64,000 nt of DNA, taken from the NCBI GenBank assembly GCA_016758965.1, contig JAEPRB010000031.1, positions 124,001 to 188,000 on the forward strand. Reading direction: 5' to 3'. The translations under genes and the position numbers were made by a program. The notes below the pieces were generated by a model, which was not told where the DNA came from, searched no databases, and worked only from the letters and a program-made list of their open reading frames with translations. Shown here one piece after another: positions 1 through 13,259 of this stretch (position 1 is the stretch's first letter; each line of letters begins with the position of its first letter). The stretch is from Circinella minor (taxonomy: Eukaryota > Mucoromycota > Mucoromycetes > Mucorales > Lichtheimiaceae).

Positions 1-1367
1 ATTACTAAAGATATATAACAAAGCCTCAAAGGACTTTACCTTGTCTGTTTTTATTTCTTACTCTTATTAAAATAACTAAATATCACATTGCTCAAGTAGC
101 GATACCTATTAATTTTTCTAGGCGTATTTATTTTATGACTAGTGTGTAATAGTGATATATTACATGTGTATAGTACAATTGTGATAAGACTAGTAGTAGA
201 AGAGAGATATTAAATTACAGTAATAAAAAAGAAATGCTGGGAATAAAATGGATTGAGAAACTACTTTACGTACATGGTATGATTACCATCACCCTTTTCT
301 TTTACCTTGCTCTTCTTTCTTTTCTGCAATCACCAATTTCTCCTTCAAACTTATTATTTTGATTTAATGCATTATTGTGTTACTAGTATTACTAAAGCAT
401 CAGTATATAGAAAGCTAAAACATCACCAATACTACCTGAATATCATTTATCCAATTGATCCATTAACATATTTTTTTTCCCATTTTCATATTTTACACAG
501 ATGATAATAATGTTAGTACCATTAAAGAAATTGGTGAAAGAGAAGTTGAGGTGTCAATTTTAAATATATTTTTTCTTCAGAGAATATATATATAGTGTGG
601 AAGGCGGTACTTACCTTCAACTTTCTTTTTCTATATATAAATATAATAATAATTAATACGTATCACCAATGTTGTGATATGACAATAGCTTGCTTACACC
701 AAAAAACAACTGTGCTTTCAGAATTACAGTATTAAAATCTTCACGGGTCATTACATCTACCTGGAAAGTGCGACTTAATAGCAGGACCTATTTTTTTATA
801 TGTTTATGATAACAAATCATTTTTGGTACGTACGTACTTATTTAGTTTGTTTGTTAGCTTTTTTAGTTTTATATAGTACGTAGGTAATCCTTAAAAACTT
901 TGTTTCAATGTTTTTTTCTATATACCATTTAAGAAAGATATCTATTTTATCAACTTGTTTGAAAGAAGTTGAATACAAGTAGTCTAATTATTAAAAAGTA
1001 TTTAGTTGATCTTTTTCTTCTCAATAAAAACCTTAGTTTATGGTACGTAGTCTAAATTTGATAGTAAATAGAAAGAGAATCTTTGACGATTTGATTGGCA
1101 TATTGCTATTTTCTTTAAACTCTATTCCATAATTACTCATTTTATCACGACTATTATAATATGTATCTATGTCAAATATATTGATATATACATTAACGTA
1201 TTATCATTATTATTGTTGTGATTAAATATAAGAAAAAAAAAGATTCTGATGTTTATGCAATGAATTGAAAGAATGAATAATAATAAAAAAAAGAATATGA
1301 GTGGAGGAGAACAATCGATATATGGATTTCAATAAAAAAAATTATACATATGACAAAGGAAACTAAA
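1..1367. other. Intergenic, no gene seen
   Basis: AT-rich DNA with short chance open frames only. I found no domain, no chain of spliceable exons and no RNA gene. The right end is probably the 3' flank of the bHLH gene that terminates at 1368. Confidence 0.5.
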
Positions 1368-2573
1368 CTAAGATTCCCTGTATAATTGAGTACTGATAGG
1401 TGCACCAGTAGCAATAGAAGATGAAAGTGGTAATAATGGTTGATGTTGATGTGTTGTTGTTGTACTACTAGTGTTAGAACATGGAGTAGATATGGATGTG
1501 CTAGCACCGTAAAGAGGAGGGTCTTGCTGCAGCGTTATACTTGTCTGAAATCTAGCATCAAGAATGGTAAAGTAAGTCAACAATTGAATGTTCTTATAGA
1601 TTTACTATTTTTGGTATTTATGCTTATGAACTTACTTTCTTAATTCTTCATTTTCACGAACAAGTCTTTCAAGTTCGGCTAATATTGATACTTGAGTGCT
1701 TTTTAAATGTTGGATATGTTGAACAGCTATATATTATTATTATAAAACATTTGACAAGTAGATTTTTTATAAGTTCCTTTTTATGTTATTTATGTGTTGT
1801 TATAATAAAAATTATAGTAATGTTTGTTATTGGAAATCTATACTATACTATTATGATGGATTTTCTAGTACATGATTCTTTACTTACTGCGATGCAATAA
1901 AGTTACTTTGCTCATCTTCTTGTTAAGACAAGTTGGTAACTGATTCCGTAATTCCTCAAACCCATCTTTGATTTGGGCTCGTCGTTTTTGCTCTGATTGG
2001 ATATGAATCTGCCTTCGTATTTCGATTGATGATATTGCTTTACCACCATTTGTAGTATGACTACTTGTGATATGATCCTGACTATTATTATAATTATTAT
2101 GTTATTATTATTTTTTTGCTGGTATATATACACTTTGTGGGAATTGCTTTGATAGAAAAAAAATGATAATTTACTGTTTATTTTGTAAAGATCTAGGTCT
2201 ACGACACTGTTGCTTTTTGTTACTAGACCCTTCTTGACCAGGAAACAAAAATTTACCCAAATCGTCAGTTTTCGTTGGTGTCAAAGGTGATATTGGACTT
2301 GATGAATTTGAAAGTTCTCGACCCATATGTAATGAAGTCCACATTAAAGAATCTATCATAATAATTGTATGTTATTATATATATATATATATAAATACCA
2401 GAGAAAAAAAAAGCAAAAAAATTAAATTAAGTATTCATATATTTCAAATTGCTAATGTAAAATAATAATTGTGGTTTCATCATATATATATGTGTAGGTG
2501 GGTGTGGGTGCGTCTGTATACCTGCTGCTGCACTATAAAGTAATCCATTGTCTTTTGTGGAGAACTCATTCAT
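1368..2573 (-). CDS. bHLH-leucine zipper transcription factor
   Basis: Five exons on the minus strand: 2573-2522, 2352-2175, 2081-1888, 1726-1636 and 1551-1368. They join in frame to give 232 aa. The basic region and helix 1 lie in exon 3 (HIQSEQKRRAQIKDGFEELR). The His, Glu and Arg spacing is that of E-box-binding class B bHLH proteins. The loop is followed by helix 2, which is split by the exon 3/4 intron (KVTLLHR then TVQHIQHLKS). It runs directly into a leucine zipper (VSILAELERLVRENEELRK). The N-terminus is Ser/Pro/Thr-rich, and the C-terminal tail is Ser/Thr-rich and low-complexity. Family knowledge: such bHLH-LZ factors (Max/MLX/USF-like) bind CANNTG sites as dimers in the nucleus. The partner and targets are unknown. 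ATG 2573 opens a short exon with a good donor. The exon 2 end is the least certain junction. Confidence 0.8.
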
Positions 2574-2757
2574 GATAAAAAAAAAGATACTTTATCACGT
2601 AAAACATAAAGAAAAGTAAATAAAAATGAATAATAGCGACATTATATATCAGTAAAAAAAACGTTAACTAGGGGCTCCTCTTTTAACTCTTGAACCCCCA
2701 ATTCATTCACCTACTCAGAAACTCCCATTTATACTAGAAGAGACCAGGTATAGAAAA

Positions 2758-2781
2758 GGAGAGAATGAGAGAGAATGAGAG

Positions 2782-2823
<42 letters not shown>
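2758..2823. repeat. GA/CT microsatellite
   Basis: A purine tract of GAGA units, with AATG and AAAG interruptions at its left end. It lies upstream of the bHLH start codon, so on that gene's strand it is a CT tract in the promoter or 5' leader. Such pyrimidine tracts are common in fungal promoters. Confidence 0.85.
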
Positions 2824-2825
<2 letters not shown>

Positions 2826-3631
2826 AAGTTACAAGAAAAGGATAGTTAAATATATATATAAAGTACGTGTATACGTACAAGGGGATAGAAAAAAAAGATA
2901 GAAGAGGAGTCAAAGGTAAAATGTCTACACGGGGTCTCAAAAGGAGGAGAACTTTTGAAGGAAATGTCAAACAAGAGCACAGGAGCAAAAGAATATAAGA
3001 GTAAAATTTAGAGTACAGAAAGGAACTAGGAGAAAAAAGATGTATGGTCGTTGTTCTTTATATATAATAGTAAAAATAAGGAATAGCAGTTATTAGTAGG
3101 AGAAGATCTATTTTTTGAGGGATGGTAGCGACTCCATCAGCGATAATACTGTGAAGTTAATAGTCATTGAAAATATATTGATACTATGTAATACGTACGA
3201 AAAAAAAATTCTATAAATACAAATATCATATACGATATTATAATCAACGAAGAATTAACGAAAAATACTAATTAATACTTTTTTTTCGATTAAACGGTAG
3301 TAGAATGTAAAAAAAAATAGTTATTTGATGTGAATAGTATCAACTGAAATACAATACCATAGTGATGTACGTACCGAAATTTATCTATACCACCTACACT
3401 CATATACGTAATCATATGCTAGCTTTACCATATAAAATGTATTTTATGCAGATGCACGTATACACACAATCTCTTTGTTATATTTTCTCCTCATTTTTTT
3501 TATAGACGTGGGGGTCCCTAGTGGAATACAGGAGCATTTGTTTGATCCCTGATTCAAAAATGATCGTTCAATATTATAATATGCAGTGATATTATGCAGC
3601 TTCAATGTTAATAGATAAAAGCATAATATAC

Positions 3632-3667
<36 letters not shown>

Positions 3668-4013
3668 TATTATTATCTCATACATAATGCTATACACATG
3701 ATTCTCTGAGCCACCTTGATAATGATAACACACATCCCAATAAGATATACTCAAAGTGGCAAAAAAAAAAAAAAATAAGAAACTATACACATGTTTCATC
3801 TCTTTTTTTTTCTTTCTTTTTTTTTAAAAAAAGTTAAACATGCTACATGTTTTATATTAAATGAGAAGATAAAAAAGGAATACAAATAGTTTTATATATA
3901 GATCTAACAACAAAAACAAAATACTAACAAAGAAGAAAAATTCTATATACTTTTTTTATATATTATAAGAATAATAATAAGAATAATAATAACAATATCA
4001 TTTTAAACTCTGA
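2824..4013. other. Intergenic between bHLH promoter and PPR 3' end
   Basis: AT-rich, without a coding signal. It contains a CAT trinucleotide run at 3632-3667 and several A or T homopolymers. Confidence 0.5.
3632..3667. repeat. (CAT)n trinucleotide repeat
   Basis: About twelve perfect CAT units, followed by TTA units. It is not inside a gene I can support. Confidence 0.9.
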
Positions 4014-5797
4014 TTATTTCCATAATGCTCTTATTCTTGAAGTAACGGGGTAACCAAATGTTTCCATTTCTTCTAATGCCATATGGAACCGTGGATCTCC
4101 TGCAGCTGCTAATTTTCTTGTAAGGTTACTATAACAAGATTGTGGTGGAATAACACCGTAACTCTTCATTTCTTCAAGGTATGAGAATGCATCTTCATAG
4201 TTTCTTTGGGTACATGATAAAGCAATCATTCTGCTATATGTGTCAACATTAGGCATAATGTCCGCCTTCTTCATTTCGTTAATGACAACATTACCCATAC
4301 CCTTGTTGGCAGTTTTAACACATGCTTCGAGAACAGCATTATAAGTATCAACATCAGGAACAACACCCAAATTTTGGGCTTCACGATAAGTAGCAACTGT
4401 ACGTTGTAAATCCTCAGCTTCAGCACATGCCTCTACAATAACATTGAATGCTGTCACATCTACATTTCGACCTTCCTTTTTCAATTCTTCCAAGAGATAG
4501 TAAGCATCATCAATGGCTTGAATGTTGCCTCGCAATGCTTGACGGATCGCCGATGTTGTTCGAGATGTTGGTGCAACACCTGATACACGCATAATATCCA
4601 ATACATTGAATGCGCTCTTTAAATCCTTCTTGATAACAAATGCTTCCATCAATGGTGAAAAATAATGTTCCTTGTATGGGAATCCACTAGTAGAAAGTTG
4701 ACGAATGACGTCCGTAGCAAGTTTGGCATTACCCGATTTAGCAGCTACTCGTAATACGTTTAAACAGGTACCTTCATCAGGACGCATAGCATATGTATTG
4801 ATTGCCTTGTTCCAACAATATTCTGCCTGTTCAGACGCATCATTAAATGCAGTGACACGCATCACATCCAAATACATACGTGGGTTGCTAACTGCTACCA
4901 TACCAGTATCTTCAGCTTCCTTGAGTAAATGGAATGCAGTTTCAGAATCATGTACTTGTAAACAAGAATTAATCACCATTGTATAACATACGGCGTTAGG
5001 TTGAATTCCTTTAGTTTTCATTTGATCCATAATATCCAGAGCGTGTTCGACTGCGTTAGTAGTCAATGCACCACGTAATAAATGTGTATATGATGTAAGC
5101 GACAAGGCAATATTATTTTGTTTCATATCTTCAAGAACTTCAGCTTGACTATCTAATCGACCAGTAACACCAAATGCCTTAATACATATATAGTTCTTAA
5201 TTAGTTTTTTCCCTTCTTTTCTTTCTGCTTATAACTTATAATCCTCTTCATTTCTTTCTTTTACCTCAAGCATCGTATTGTAACTTTCCAAAGTGGGTTT
5301 AACACCACTTTCTTTCATATCGCGTAATGTCCTCAATACACCATTGTCATTACGAGCGCGCATATAAGCTGCTAAAAGAGCATTGTACGTGTTCAAATCA
5401 AATCGAAGTTTCTTGGATTTAATTTCGTTGGTAATAGCAAGAACTTCTTGTAACACACGTTTTGGACTAGAACGATAACGCAACTTTTCCGTTAATCGTT
5501 GGTTAAACGCGGCAAGAGGTGCTGTAGGGTGATTATATGTAATTAATGTTGAAGCAAAGTCGTTTTTTGATACATTTGTGTTGCTGTTGCTGTTAGTGGT
5601 ATTGAAATCTATTACAATTCAAATGAATAAATAAAAAGTTTTAAAGGAACCGAGAAAGGGATCAGTAAAATAAAAGAAAGAATGCAGAGTCGTGACATTA
5701 ATAAACTGGCAATACAAAAAAAAAACTTACTTCTGGAAACAAGTTGAGGACGACGAACAGGTGTTCGACAACAACGCAAGTGGTTCAATCGATGCAT
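4014..5797 (-). CDS. Mitochondrial pentatricopeptide repeat (PPR) protein
   Basis: Three exons, 5797-5731, 5608-5265 and 5177-4014, join in frame to give 524 aa. The N-terminus is rich in Arg and poor in acidic residues (MHRLNHLRCCRTPVRRPQL), which fits a mitochondrial presequence. The rest is a run of about 35-residue helical repeats with PPR hallmarks: DLNTYNALLAAYMRARN, GVKPTLESYNTMLE, GIQPNAVCYTMVINSC, VPDVDTYNAVLEACVK and IMPNVDTYSRMIALS. PPR proteins bind organelle RNA in a sequence-specific way and act in mitochondrial transcript stability, processing or translation. The specific RNA target cannot be read from this sequence. The last repeat degenerates near the C-terminus (SYGVIPPQSCYSNLTRKLAAAG). 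The gene is flanked upstream by a MITE-like element. Confidence 0.88.
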
Positions 5798-5966
5798 AGT
5801 TTATCTTATATAGAATGTTGTCCTTGAAAACAAGCGACAGGGTGCAGAAGCCACTTCTTTTTTGTTTGGCGGAGTTATTTGTCTAAATTTGACATATTTT
5901 ACCTGTTAGATTTTTTTTTGTTCTCACCCAGGCACCAATAACTAAACAAATGAGGGGAGCATACCA

Positions 5967-6441
5967 AAACTCAAAGGGAATTGCTATCGACACCTCATAT
6001 TTTGCCTTACCGACACCCCACAAATAAAAGTTATCAAATAAGTTCTTAGATCATATAAATTATAGTAACAGCGTTATCAACACCAATAGCGCTTATTTGA
6101 CCGCTCATACGTAATATTAAAAGTATACATTATTCCTTGTTTGTCTTGTTTTCATAAGGACTACTACAACTTCCACTTGTGTACATAACAATATAGTGAG
6201 AAAAGTCAAGAAATATTGAATGTTATCATAAAAAGTCGAGCTGCTAATATAAGTTCCATAAACATTTTCAAGTTATATAACGATAATAGATAGTGTATAA
6301 ATGGCTATATAGATACGATGTAATTATATCAGAAGATTGTTGTGTGCCTTTGAAAAAATATAAAAGTGGGATGTCCCTAAGAGTTTAAATTACCTACTAT
6401 AGTATGTTTTTGGGGTGTCCGTAGCAATTCCCAAGCTCAAA
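5967..6441. mobile_element. MITE with 9-bp TSD, Mutator-like (element 5976-6432)
   Basis: The left end at 5976 begins GGGAATTGCTATCGACACC. The right end, read from 6432 on the opposite strand, begins GGGAATTGCTACGGACACC, so 17 of the first 19 bases match. The flanks are aaactcaaa (5967-5975) and aagctcaaa (6433-6441), an 8/9 match that looks like a 9-bp target-site duplication. Both arms carry a second, subterminal GACAYCCCAC-like motif. There is no transposase, and the 457-bp interior is AT-rich. A 9-bp duplication is typical of Mutator-like elements. The superfamily call is an inference from that length only. Confidence 0.72.
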
Positions 6442-9400
6442 TGGCCACTTTCTTCAAGGACAGGAACCACTGTTCAAATATAAACTTTTATGAAAGTTTT
6501 TTTTAACAGACTCCCTTTTATCATCATTGCCAATTTGTCACAGTTGACAGCAATAATAATTTTCATTGTTCGGGTCTTTTCTCTCCTTTTATAAGTCTCT
6601 CTATTATATATATTCTCTTGTTTTCCGTGCAACATATATTTTTTTTTATTTTGCCACTATAAACTAAATAGCTTATAAAAATTTCATACTTTTCAATAAC
6701 TGTTAAGTATAGTAGTGTATGGCTTTCATTTATTCTGTTATATCACCTACTATTATTTATTAACAACTACGCACCTTTACATAATATATGTACATTTTAA
6801 CTTACACTAAAAAGTAGCATATAGTGATGATGTCGTTCTTTTGTTATCCAAAATCAATATTCTTTTTCACAACCATCTTGTCGCATAACACTTGAAAATA
6901 ACGAAATGCGTAATATTTTTATTTTTATTGCCTATCGTTACGATTTTTCAGGATATTAAATAATAAATTTGTTTAAAAGCGAACCTTAAATTGACACTTT
7001 CATCTTAACCGATTTATTTTAATAAGCATAAAAGCAACAATTTCTCTGCAATATTATACAGTAACTATCTAACTACGTATTAAAAAAATAATTTGATTTT
7101 GAAAATGAAAGTGAGGAAAATGATACTGAGTAAACATAGACGTAAATATTTGGTCCTTTCAATACTCTAATAAGTTACAAATTCTATTGGTTAAAGTGGA
7201 GATTGCGTGATCGGTGCTTTATATAGACATGATATGTCATTGTTGTAATGATTATTTCTCATTAAATAAAATCAAAATCAGTATACTGTTCATACCCTAA
7301 AGCCTTTTCCCTGTCCATAACAGAGTTTTTTATATACCTCTTTACCTTTTGGGCCGTCTCAATCGATATGTCTTAACAGACGCTGGATTATAGGAGACAT
7401 AATAAAAATTATCAAAATTTTAAACATATACTGTTCATCATTAAGCATGATGTATTTATTATACATACAACCAAGAACTATCTAATAATTTATATGATAA
7501 AAAAAAATCATACTTTTAATTTTTGAGTACGTAGACGAAAAAAAAAAGGTATTACGTACGTGAAATGGGGGCGAACATGCAAATATCAGCTTTACTTTTC
7601 TGTCCCCCCCTCTCGCCCTTTTCTTCTCCTATGAACTATTCGGAATAACGATTCTACAGTATTATTATTATTATATGATATTGATATCTTGGAAAAATAA
7701 AATAATAAATTTAAATCTATAACTCTTGCTTCTTTTTTTATGCAATAGTTATATGCTTTTACATATTTTGTCTGTGGCATGCTTAATTAATGCAGAATAG
7801 TAAATGTATGTACATCGGATAGATAAGAAACTTGGGAGTTAAAAGAAACTATAAAATAGAATATCTTCTGAGCAAGAGTATGATAAGCTCACGCTGATTA
7901 TAGCCTACATACTTATGTTTTAAATGTTGAAAAAAAAAGAACAATTGAACAAAGAAATGTTCTCAGAATATATATAGTATCAGCGATGACAAGTCTATTA
8001 ATAATAGGTTAGGTGCGATTTTCTGGTTAAAAGATTAGCTTCGAGATGAAATGTACCGATCAATCAGAATTTTATCTTATAAAATAACAGTAATTGCCAC
8101 TGATTAGACCAATGTGTATAATATTCTATTATCATATATTGAAGAAAGGATTTTTTGTTAATCTATCCAACTACTTATCGAAATTAGCTAAAGCAAAATG
8201 ACATCGATAGTTATAGTAAGAGCGTGATCAATTTTTTTTTTTATTTGTTGGATGGATACGTACTGATTCAAAACCGCGGGAAAAAAAAAGGAAAATGAAT
8301 TGGAAAATGACATTTCTTTAAAAACTAATGATAGGGGTTTTTTTTTCATTATTCTACTGGAATCAATGGTTTTTTTTTTAAAAAAAAATAATCGGAGTAA
8401 TCAAAGAACGAAAAGTTGCTATGTAATTAAGTTTGGTTGTTAGCAAACATATGAAGATGAACTGATCATCACCCCGCTTTTTGAAAACCAACGTATTATT
8501 GACATATTACTCGCGCGAATTTTAATTTCTTTCCCCTATTCCTTCATCAGAAGTTGTCGTTTTTTTTTTTTAACAACAAACAAGTTTTTTTTATGTTACT
8601 CGAAAACCATACCTTAAAAAGCACTTATTGTGTGTATTTGAATAAAGTTATTTCTGTGGATGCCAAAAAAAAAAAAAAGCAATCCCCGATCAACAGCATC
8701 AGTTTATAATGGTAAATAAAAATAATTGACGGAAAGGAAGGAAAAGATGAAGTGGGGAGTAATACAGATTTTTTTTTTGTTACACCATTTGTAGAATCCT
8801 AAACGGTATCTCGATTTTCTTATTAAATGGAGAACGAGTTAACTAAGCTTATTATTATGTATAACAAAGTTTCATAAAAAAATGGTATTTACTATGGTAG
8901 AAGTAACTAAATTAGGTATTAACAATTTTTTTCGCTTGGTTTGGGAATAAGAAAATCATTTTGTTACTTATCACCGCGCAAAGTAAAAATTGGTTGTTAC
9001 ACCCACAGATATTTTTTATGACTGTTCGTGTTTATAGCATAAAACAAACTTGTATAACAATGAAAATTGTTTCTATACCCCCCAAAATGAACATATTTCC
9101 ATCATAAAAAAAAAAAAGGCAATTCATGCTTACAAAATATTTGTATACTTTGTATATTTACCTTTCCCTTCTCGATCACCCCGAAAATACGATTTTACAT
9201 GATTAGAAAAAAAAAAGAAATGAGAATAAAAGAAGTAATGATTTAATGATTTAATGATGTGAAAAGTTATGCTGTAAAAAAAATAAAAATAAAAATAAAC
9301 CTACGTGTTTAGCATATCTTTTTTTAGGTTCCAAACCAAAAGCATTGTAATATTTCCAACTTTGGTCACTACCGATAAAACCCCAATTTTTTGTAAAAAG

Positions 9401-9988
9401 AAAGAAAAGAAAACCATCTGATATGTTTCAGTAAAATTGTGCTTTCCCCCCCCAAAAAAAAAAACAAATCTGGTACTTTATATAGACAATAGAATGGGGT
9501 AATCTTTGTCAGCATTGATAGAAACAAACGAACTTATAATGAGTTACTTTTCAATCTTATATACTATAGCGAAATATTTGAAATCTTGGTAATAGATTAA
9601 CTGTTTTGAAGCTCAAAATCATTGTATTGAATTATATTAAACCGAGAGAGAGAGAGAGATGTGGTTTTTTTTTATATTTATATGGATAAGTTACCTTAAT
9701 TATCAAACAATTCATATATACAAACCTTTTAGTGTAAATATTACAGAATTTTAATTACGTGAATAGCATAGTATTTGTCTTTTATACAAAAAATACATTG
9801 TCAAAAATGAATCAATACCTATAGCAATCATAATAAACAAGAAACTTTGTTTATTTTGTATGTTTCTGGTTTAATGCTGTGGTAACAAAATAATGATTGG
9901 CTAGAAAAACTCAGCTAATCTGTTCTGTTCTATTGTTATAGCAGAACAAAAAAAAAAAAATTATACAAAAACCATAACTACATGCATA
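6442..9988. other. Long AT-rich intergenic region
   Basis: About 3.5 kb with many A and T homopolymers, short direct repeats (GATTTAAT near 9240, AAAAT units near 9285) and a GA run near 9645. I saw no exon chain, transposase or RNA gene on either strand. Confidence 0.5.
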
Positions 9989-10945
9989 ATGAATGACGAA
10001 GAAATACCACCCGTTAGTGTTCGTCAACGAGCAGCTGCAATTAATCGTTCATTAAAAGAAGAACAAAATAAATTTCAGTATGTAAATCAACTGAAGAGTA
10101 AAATAAAAACTTCTCTTTTCTTTTTGCTAATTCATATATAATTTCAGGAACTCAATCAATAAAAAAGCATCAGATTATACTACTAAAGGTAAGTTATATT
10201 TTAATCAAAAAAAAAAAGTTATCATTTTATTTCTAAATAATAAGAAAAAAATAACAATAAAACTTTTTTAAGCTCGAGCACCATGGCGATCAGTAGGAGT
10301 GAATGCCAAATCAAGTTTACCGCTACATCGACCTGTTTTGCCGTCTAGTACGCGTCCTACCAGTAGTTTAAACACTTCACTTCCACAACGAAAAGTAGAC
10401 CGTACACACAATGATAATATAAATAGTAAAAGAAATAGTAATATACATAGTAAAATGCCTTATCGACCAACAGCGATTATAACAACAGCAACGACAAATA
10501 CGGGAATGAATACAACAGCTACTAAATTACCACGACGAGGAACTTTTGTGTCTTCTACAGCTGCTCCTACAACAACAAAGACATCGACAACTGAAATAAG
10601 TTCAAAACTGGGCAAGCGTCAATTGCCAGAAACAAATGATGAACATGTTCATTTTAACAAATATCAAAAAGTACCTATAACAAATGAACACCGATTATCT
10701 CGAGGATCATCATCACTAAATCACTACGCAACTACTGCTACAACAAAGTCCACATTCGCAGAAAAACAACGACGATCACCAAGTATAAGTGGTAGTAGTG
10801 TTGCCTCGACAACCAGCTTTCCAATTCATTATGATGATAAAGTTGCTAATCTTTATGCACAATATATGCAATGGCAATTAATAACATTGGATGCAGATGA
10901 ATCAACAGATCGTCGAAGGATAGAAGAAGAGGTTCATTTTTTTTT

Positions 10946-10977
<32 letters not shown>

Positions 10978-11782
10978 GATAGGTGGTGAGCAAAACATAA
11001 GATGAGAAGGGATATGTAATACAATAACATTTTAGATAAATTGATTTAACATTCATTTGAAAAAAAATAATCAACAATCCTTTTTTAGAATCGATTATGG
11101 GGAATATATAATATTTTATGGGAATTAAGACAAAATCATGACAAGGATGATCCAACTGTAATTAAGGTATTTGATTATTATGCAAATAAAAGAAAAATAA
11201 ATAAAGTTACTCATATTTTTTTTTTTTTTTAATTATAGATTAATAATCGGTTAAAAGAATTTTCCATTGTATATGAACAATTTCAGGATATAATTCAGGG
11301 TGGAACGGGCACCTTGAAATTATCAGGTAAGCAAAAAGGGTTACTGATATAGTATAATTTATTTTTAGAATTGAATACATATGATAGTTTTTTTTTTTTT
11401 TTTAATTTTTTACAACGTTACATTAATCTGTTCCTTAAAAATGTAATAATAGATGGTCTCATTCAAAATCTTATAAATATTATACAAGATTTACGTTTAA
11501 ATACACGAGACCTACTAAATAAAACTGGAAGAATAGAAACAAATGTATGTAAAAATAGAATGTGTGTTACTTTGGGTAACTTTAATGTTTCTAAAAATAT
11601 GAATTTTTTTCACGCGACCTACACAAACAAAAAATAACTTTTTTTTTTTCTTCTCACATAATTTCATTTTTTAGTTGGATGAACTTGAAACAGATATTAG
11701 AGCACTTGAAGAATGTTATCAAATTATTACAAGCGTGGCGCAATTAGAGGCTGAAAATCAAAGTTTATCTGCTATCCTTTGA
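9989..11782 (+). CDS. Augmin subunit 8-like (HAUS8/QWRF family) microtubule protein
   Basis: Seven exons, 9989-10077, 10148-10188, 10273-10931, 11089-11166, 11239-11326, 11453-11544 and 11675-11782, join in frame to give 384 aa. Residues 1 to about 225 are basic, Ser/Thr-rich and disordered, like the microtubule-binding half of HAUS8 and plant AUG8/QWRF proteins. The C-terminal half is helical. It carries YAQYMQWQLITLDADES near residue 240, matching the position and form of the QWRF-type motif, then NRLWGIYNILWELRQN, and ends with an LDELETDIRALEECY coiled-coil. Family knowledge: augmin binds spindle microtubules and recruits gamma-tubulin for branching nucleation. The family call rests on motif resemblance alone. 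A start six codons upstream at 9982 is closed by an early stop. Exon 6 could alternatively begin at 11369, adding a Phe-rich stretch, but that stretch looks intronic. Confidence 0.55.
10950..10977. repeat. (TG)n dinucleotide repeat in intron 3
   Basis: A perfect TG run about 20 nt past the 5' splice site of the third intron of the HAUS8-like gene. Confidence 0.9.
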
Positions 11783-13011
11783 CAGCATCATTACTCTTAT
11801 GATCTTTAATAAACAAAACAAGATTAGTGACAACTCATGATTGATATTAAATAATACGTAATAATAATCATAATAATAAAATGCTATTAATAGTGTACTC
11901 TTCTACATGTTGATAATGTATAATGTTAATAATTGCTTTACTATTATTTATTGACCCGGGTACTTGATTTTATTATCATTCACTTATTAATTATAACAAT
12001 TGCGCCGCATTTATATTACTTATTATGTGATTAATATTAATCATTTTATAATGATGAATTATAATGTTTTTTACTAATTGGGAAATATTTTGAAAATGAT
12101 TAATCTATGTTTGAGTGGCTTTTCTTTCTCCTTACTCACCTTTACTCTTTTACATTATTACTCATTAACTATTAAAAATAAAAAAGTTAAAGAATATTCA
12201 TCATAAAATGACGCGAGAATATGAAATAGAAAAGAAATTAACCTTTTTTTTTTTTTTTTAGCTCTATTTTGTAACGCCGCATTTGCTGACTTTATTTTCG
12301 CGCGAATTTTTAAAATGGTTGGATTATTATAAAATGACTGGAAGATAGATAATGGGAATTGATTAAGTTATTTTGTGAGATGAAAAAAAGTGGTACGGTC
12401 AATGCCGATCCATACCGAAACTGTAAAAAATAAGTTTATGTTACTTTTGTAATCCGGAGTTTATACAAATAGGATCGCTTCCTTTTGGGTTTTGGGGTAG
12501 GAACGGTGGGGGGGGGAAGGAAAAGAATGGGACAAACAATTTTATGTGAAACAAAATCCTTCTGAAAAAAAAAAAAACTTGTTTTATAAACTTTTTTTGT
12601 GCTTCAACCCCCCCCCCAACAATGGAAAAAAAATATATTATAATATGATTACATATTGTATTATAATCTATTTCTAGAGAAAAATGTTATATTTATAATA
12701 ATTATTAATAAGTTATAATAATATAAAGAGAACAAATTTCTTTTTTTTTTTTTATTTTGGTTTCAATTGTTTTTAATTTACAGAAAAAGACAAACAATTG
12801 AAATAAAAAATCATTTTAATAAGAATTTACGACTAACAAAGAAGGGAAAAATTCGTCCTCGTTCTTTTAAATTACCAAATGCGTATGGGGGGTTATCGGC
12901 TCGCTCAATTTGGAAATGACATTTAGTTACACAAAAACCAAAGAAAAAAAAAACTTTTTTTGAGATAAAATGTAAAGAGAGATTTTTTTTTATTTCTATG
13001 TACAATCCGAT

Positions 13012-13042
<31 letters not shown>

Positions 13043-13225
13043 TAATAATAATAGTAATGATAATAATGATAATAATAAGAATAGGAATAGAAATACTAAG
13101 AGTAAATTATATGGATACAAAATGATATATATATATAAGATATAAAGTAGGTATATTATGGTAACAAAAAAATAATGATGTGTGTTTGTGCTTGATATAT
13201 GAGAAAAAAGGAATTGTCATGTTGC

Positions 13226-13259
<34 letters not shown>

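Noticed and set aside
3608..3799. Small frame with a run of Met
   Set aside because: The Met run is just the (CAT)n microsatellite read on the minus strand.
11369..11452. Extra exon in the HAUS8-like gene adding a Phe-rich stretch
   Set aside because: It is in frame, but it consists of a T-run typical of introns here. The AG at 11451-11452 gives a cleaner helix.
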